DNA of 59,717 nucleotides from Oscillospiraceae bacterium (GTDB lineage Bacteria > Bacillota_A > Clostridia > Oscillospirales > Oscillospiraceae): contig SVLP01000012.1 of assembly GCA_015067895.1 (NCBI GenBank), positions 1-59,717 on the forward strand. The letters are read 5' to 3'. Below are positions 59,537 to 59,717 of the stretch, piece by piece. Under the pieces are notes generated by a model that did not search any database, was not told where the DNA came from, and saw only the letters and a program-made list of their open reading frames with translations. The position numbers and the translations under genes are program-made. Within the stretch, counting starts at the first letter, position 1. Every line of letters starts with the position of its first letter.

Positions 59537-59699
59537 TCTTGTTTCGCCTCCGTATAGTTTGGATAAAAAATTGGGCAGGTGGAGCCAGCCGATGGACTGG
59601 ACCTTCCCGCCGATTGTGAAATCCCGCAGAGAGGGGCATAACGGGATATTGATCGTAATCTATCATGCTGCCATTAGAAGGCTGGATCTGATTTGCCAT
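59487..59699 (-). CDS. Small hypothetical protein
   Basis: 70 residues starting MANQIQPSNGSMI, with AAGGAGG at 6-7 nt before ATG 59699. The second half covers the repeat and overlaps the next gene by 50 nt, so its C-terminus is doubtful. Confidence 0.4.
   Translation of the reverse strand: MANQIQPSNGSMIDYDQYPVMPLSAGFHNRREGPVHRLAPPAQFFIQTIRRRNKNGKERIVQATIQADRL
59571..59612. repeat. 40-bp repeat, copy 2
   Basis: Second copy of the GGTGGAGCCAGCC ... GACTGGACCTTCCCGCC block at 59088. Each copy lies just upstream of a minus-strand gene of the right-hand island. Confidence 0.5.
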
Positions 59700-59717
59700 C
59701 CTCGCCTCCTTCTATGC

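Overview
The window looks like chromosome of an anaerobic, spore-forming member of the Clostridia, probably an Oscillospiraceae/Ruminococcaceae-type gut bacterium. This is inferred from moderately high GC, strong GGAGG ribosome sites, cotJ, cwlD and spoIIM spore genes, a Ktr potassium system, an ECF thiamine transporter, and BlaI/BlaR1-type and ECF sigma factor pairs. No rRNA operon, intact tRNA or CRISPR array was seen, so the species cannot be named.

Layout: 1-1.9 kb, ktrBA potassium uptake (minus). 2.1-6.4 kb, a thiamine salvage operon (thiW-thiM-thiE-phosphatase-deleted thiamine-binding gene-thiD, minus) behind two tandem TPP riboswitches with a 157-bp palindromic element between them. 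6.9-9.7 kb, a serine-recombinase element abutting a truncated cotJC and a fused cotJA-cotJB. 9.7-12.3 kb, cwlD, a DUF3298-type lipoprotein and a membrane protein. 12.4-16.05 kb, a compact integrated element: acidic small protein, candidate origin hairpin, 1-kb extremely GC-rich tract, HUH rolling-circle Rep, Spo0A-C-like DNA-binding protein and a minimal tyrosine integrase, with repeats of AACGCAACAAAAT at both ends. 16.1-26.4 kb, a Xer recombinase, a regulator, two ECF sigma factors (one paired with a DUF4367-type membrane protein, one with a membrane-anchored serpin), radA, a nitroreductase and small unknowns. 26.4-31.9 kb (minus), xerD-spoIIM, a membrane protein, a HAD phosphatase and a GH3 glycosidase. 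32-46.4 kb, a YitT/YczE-type membrane protein, two BlaI/M56 systems with matching operator geometry, two CobW-type metal GTPases, an amino-acid-binding lipoprotein, an M20 amidohydrolase and a DUF2207 protein. 46.5-50 kb, mtaB, a PHP phosphatase and a type IV ABC-permease-like protein. 50-56.1 kb (minus), barnase/barstar and an orphan phage tail-fibre/lysis cassette whose fibre ends in a DUF6273/C-type-lectin-like domain. 56.4-59.7 kb, an Imm26-like protein, a palindromic repeat, a tRNA 3'-end fragment and the edge of another mobile island.

The most noteworthy stretches are the Rep/Spo0A-like/integrase element (12.4-16.05 kb), the recombinase junction in cotJC, the sigma factor-serpin pair, and the orphan tail-fibre cassette with a possible diversity-generating target. 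All family names come from reading motifs by eye; no database search was possible.
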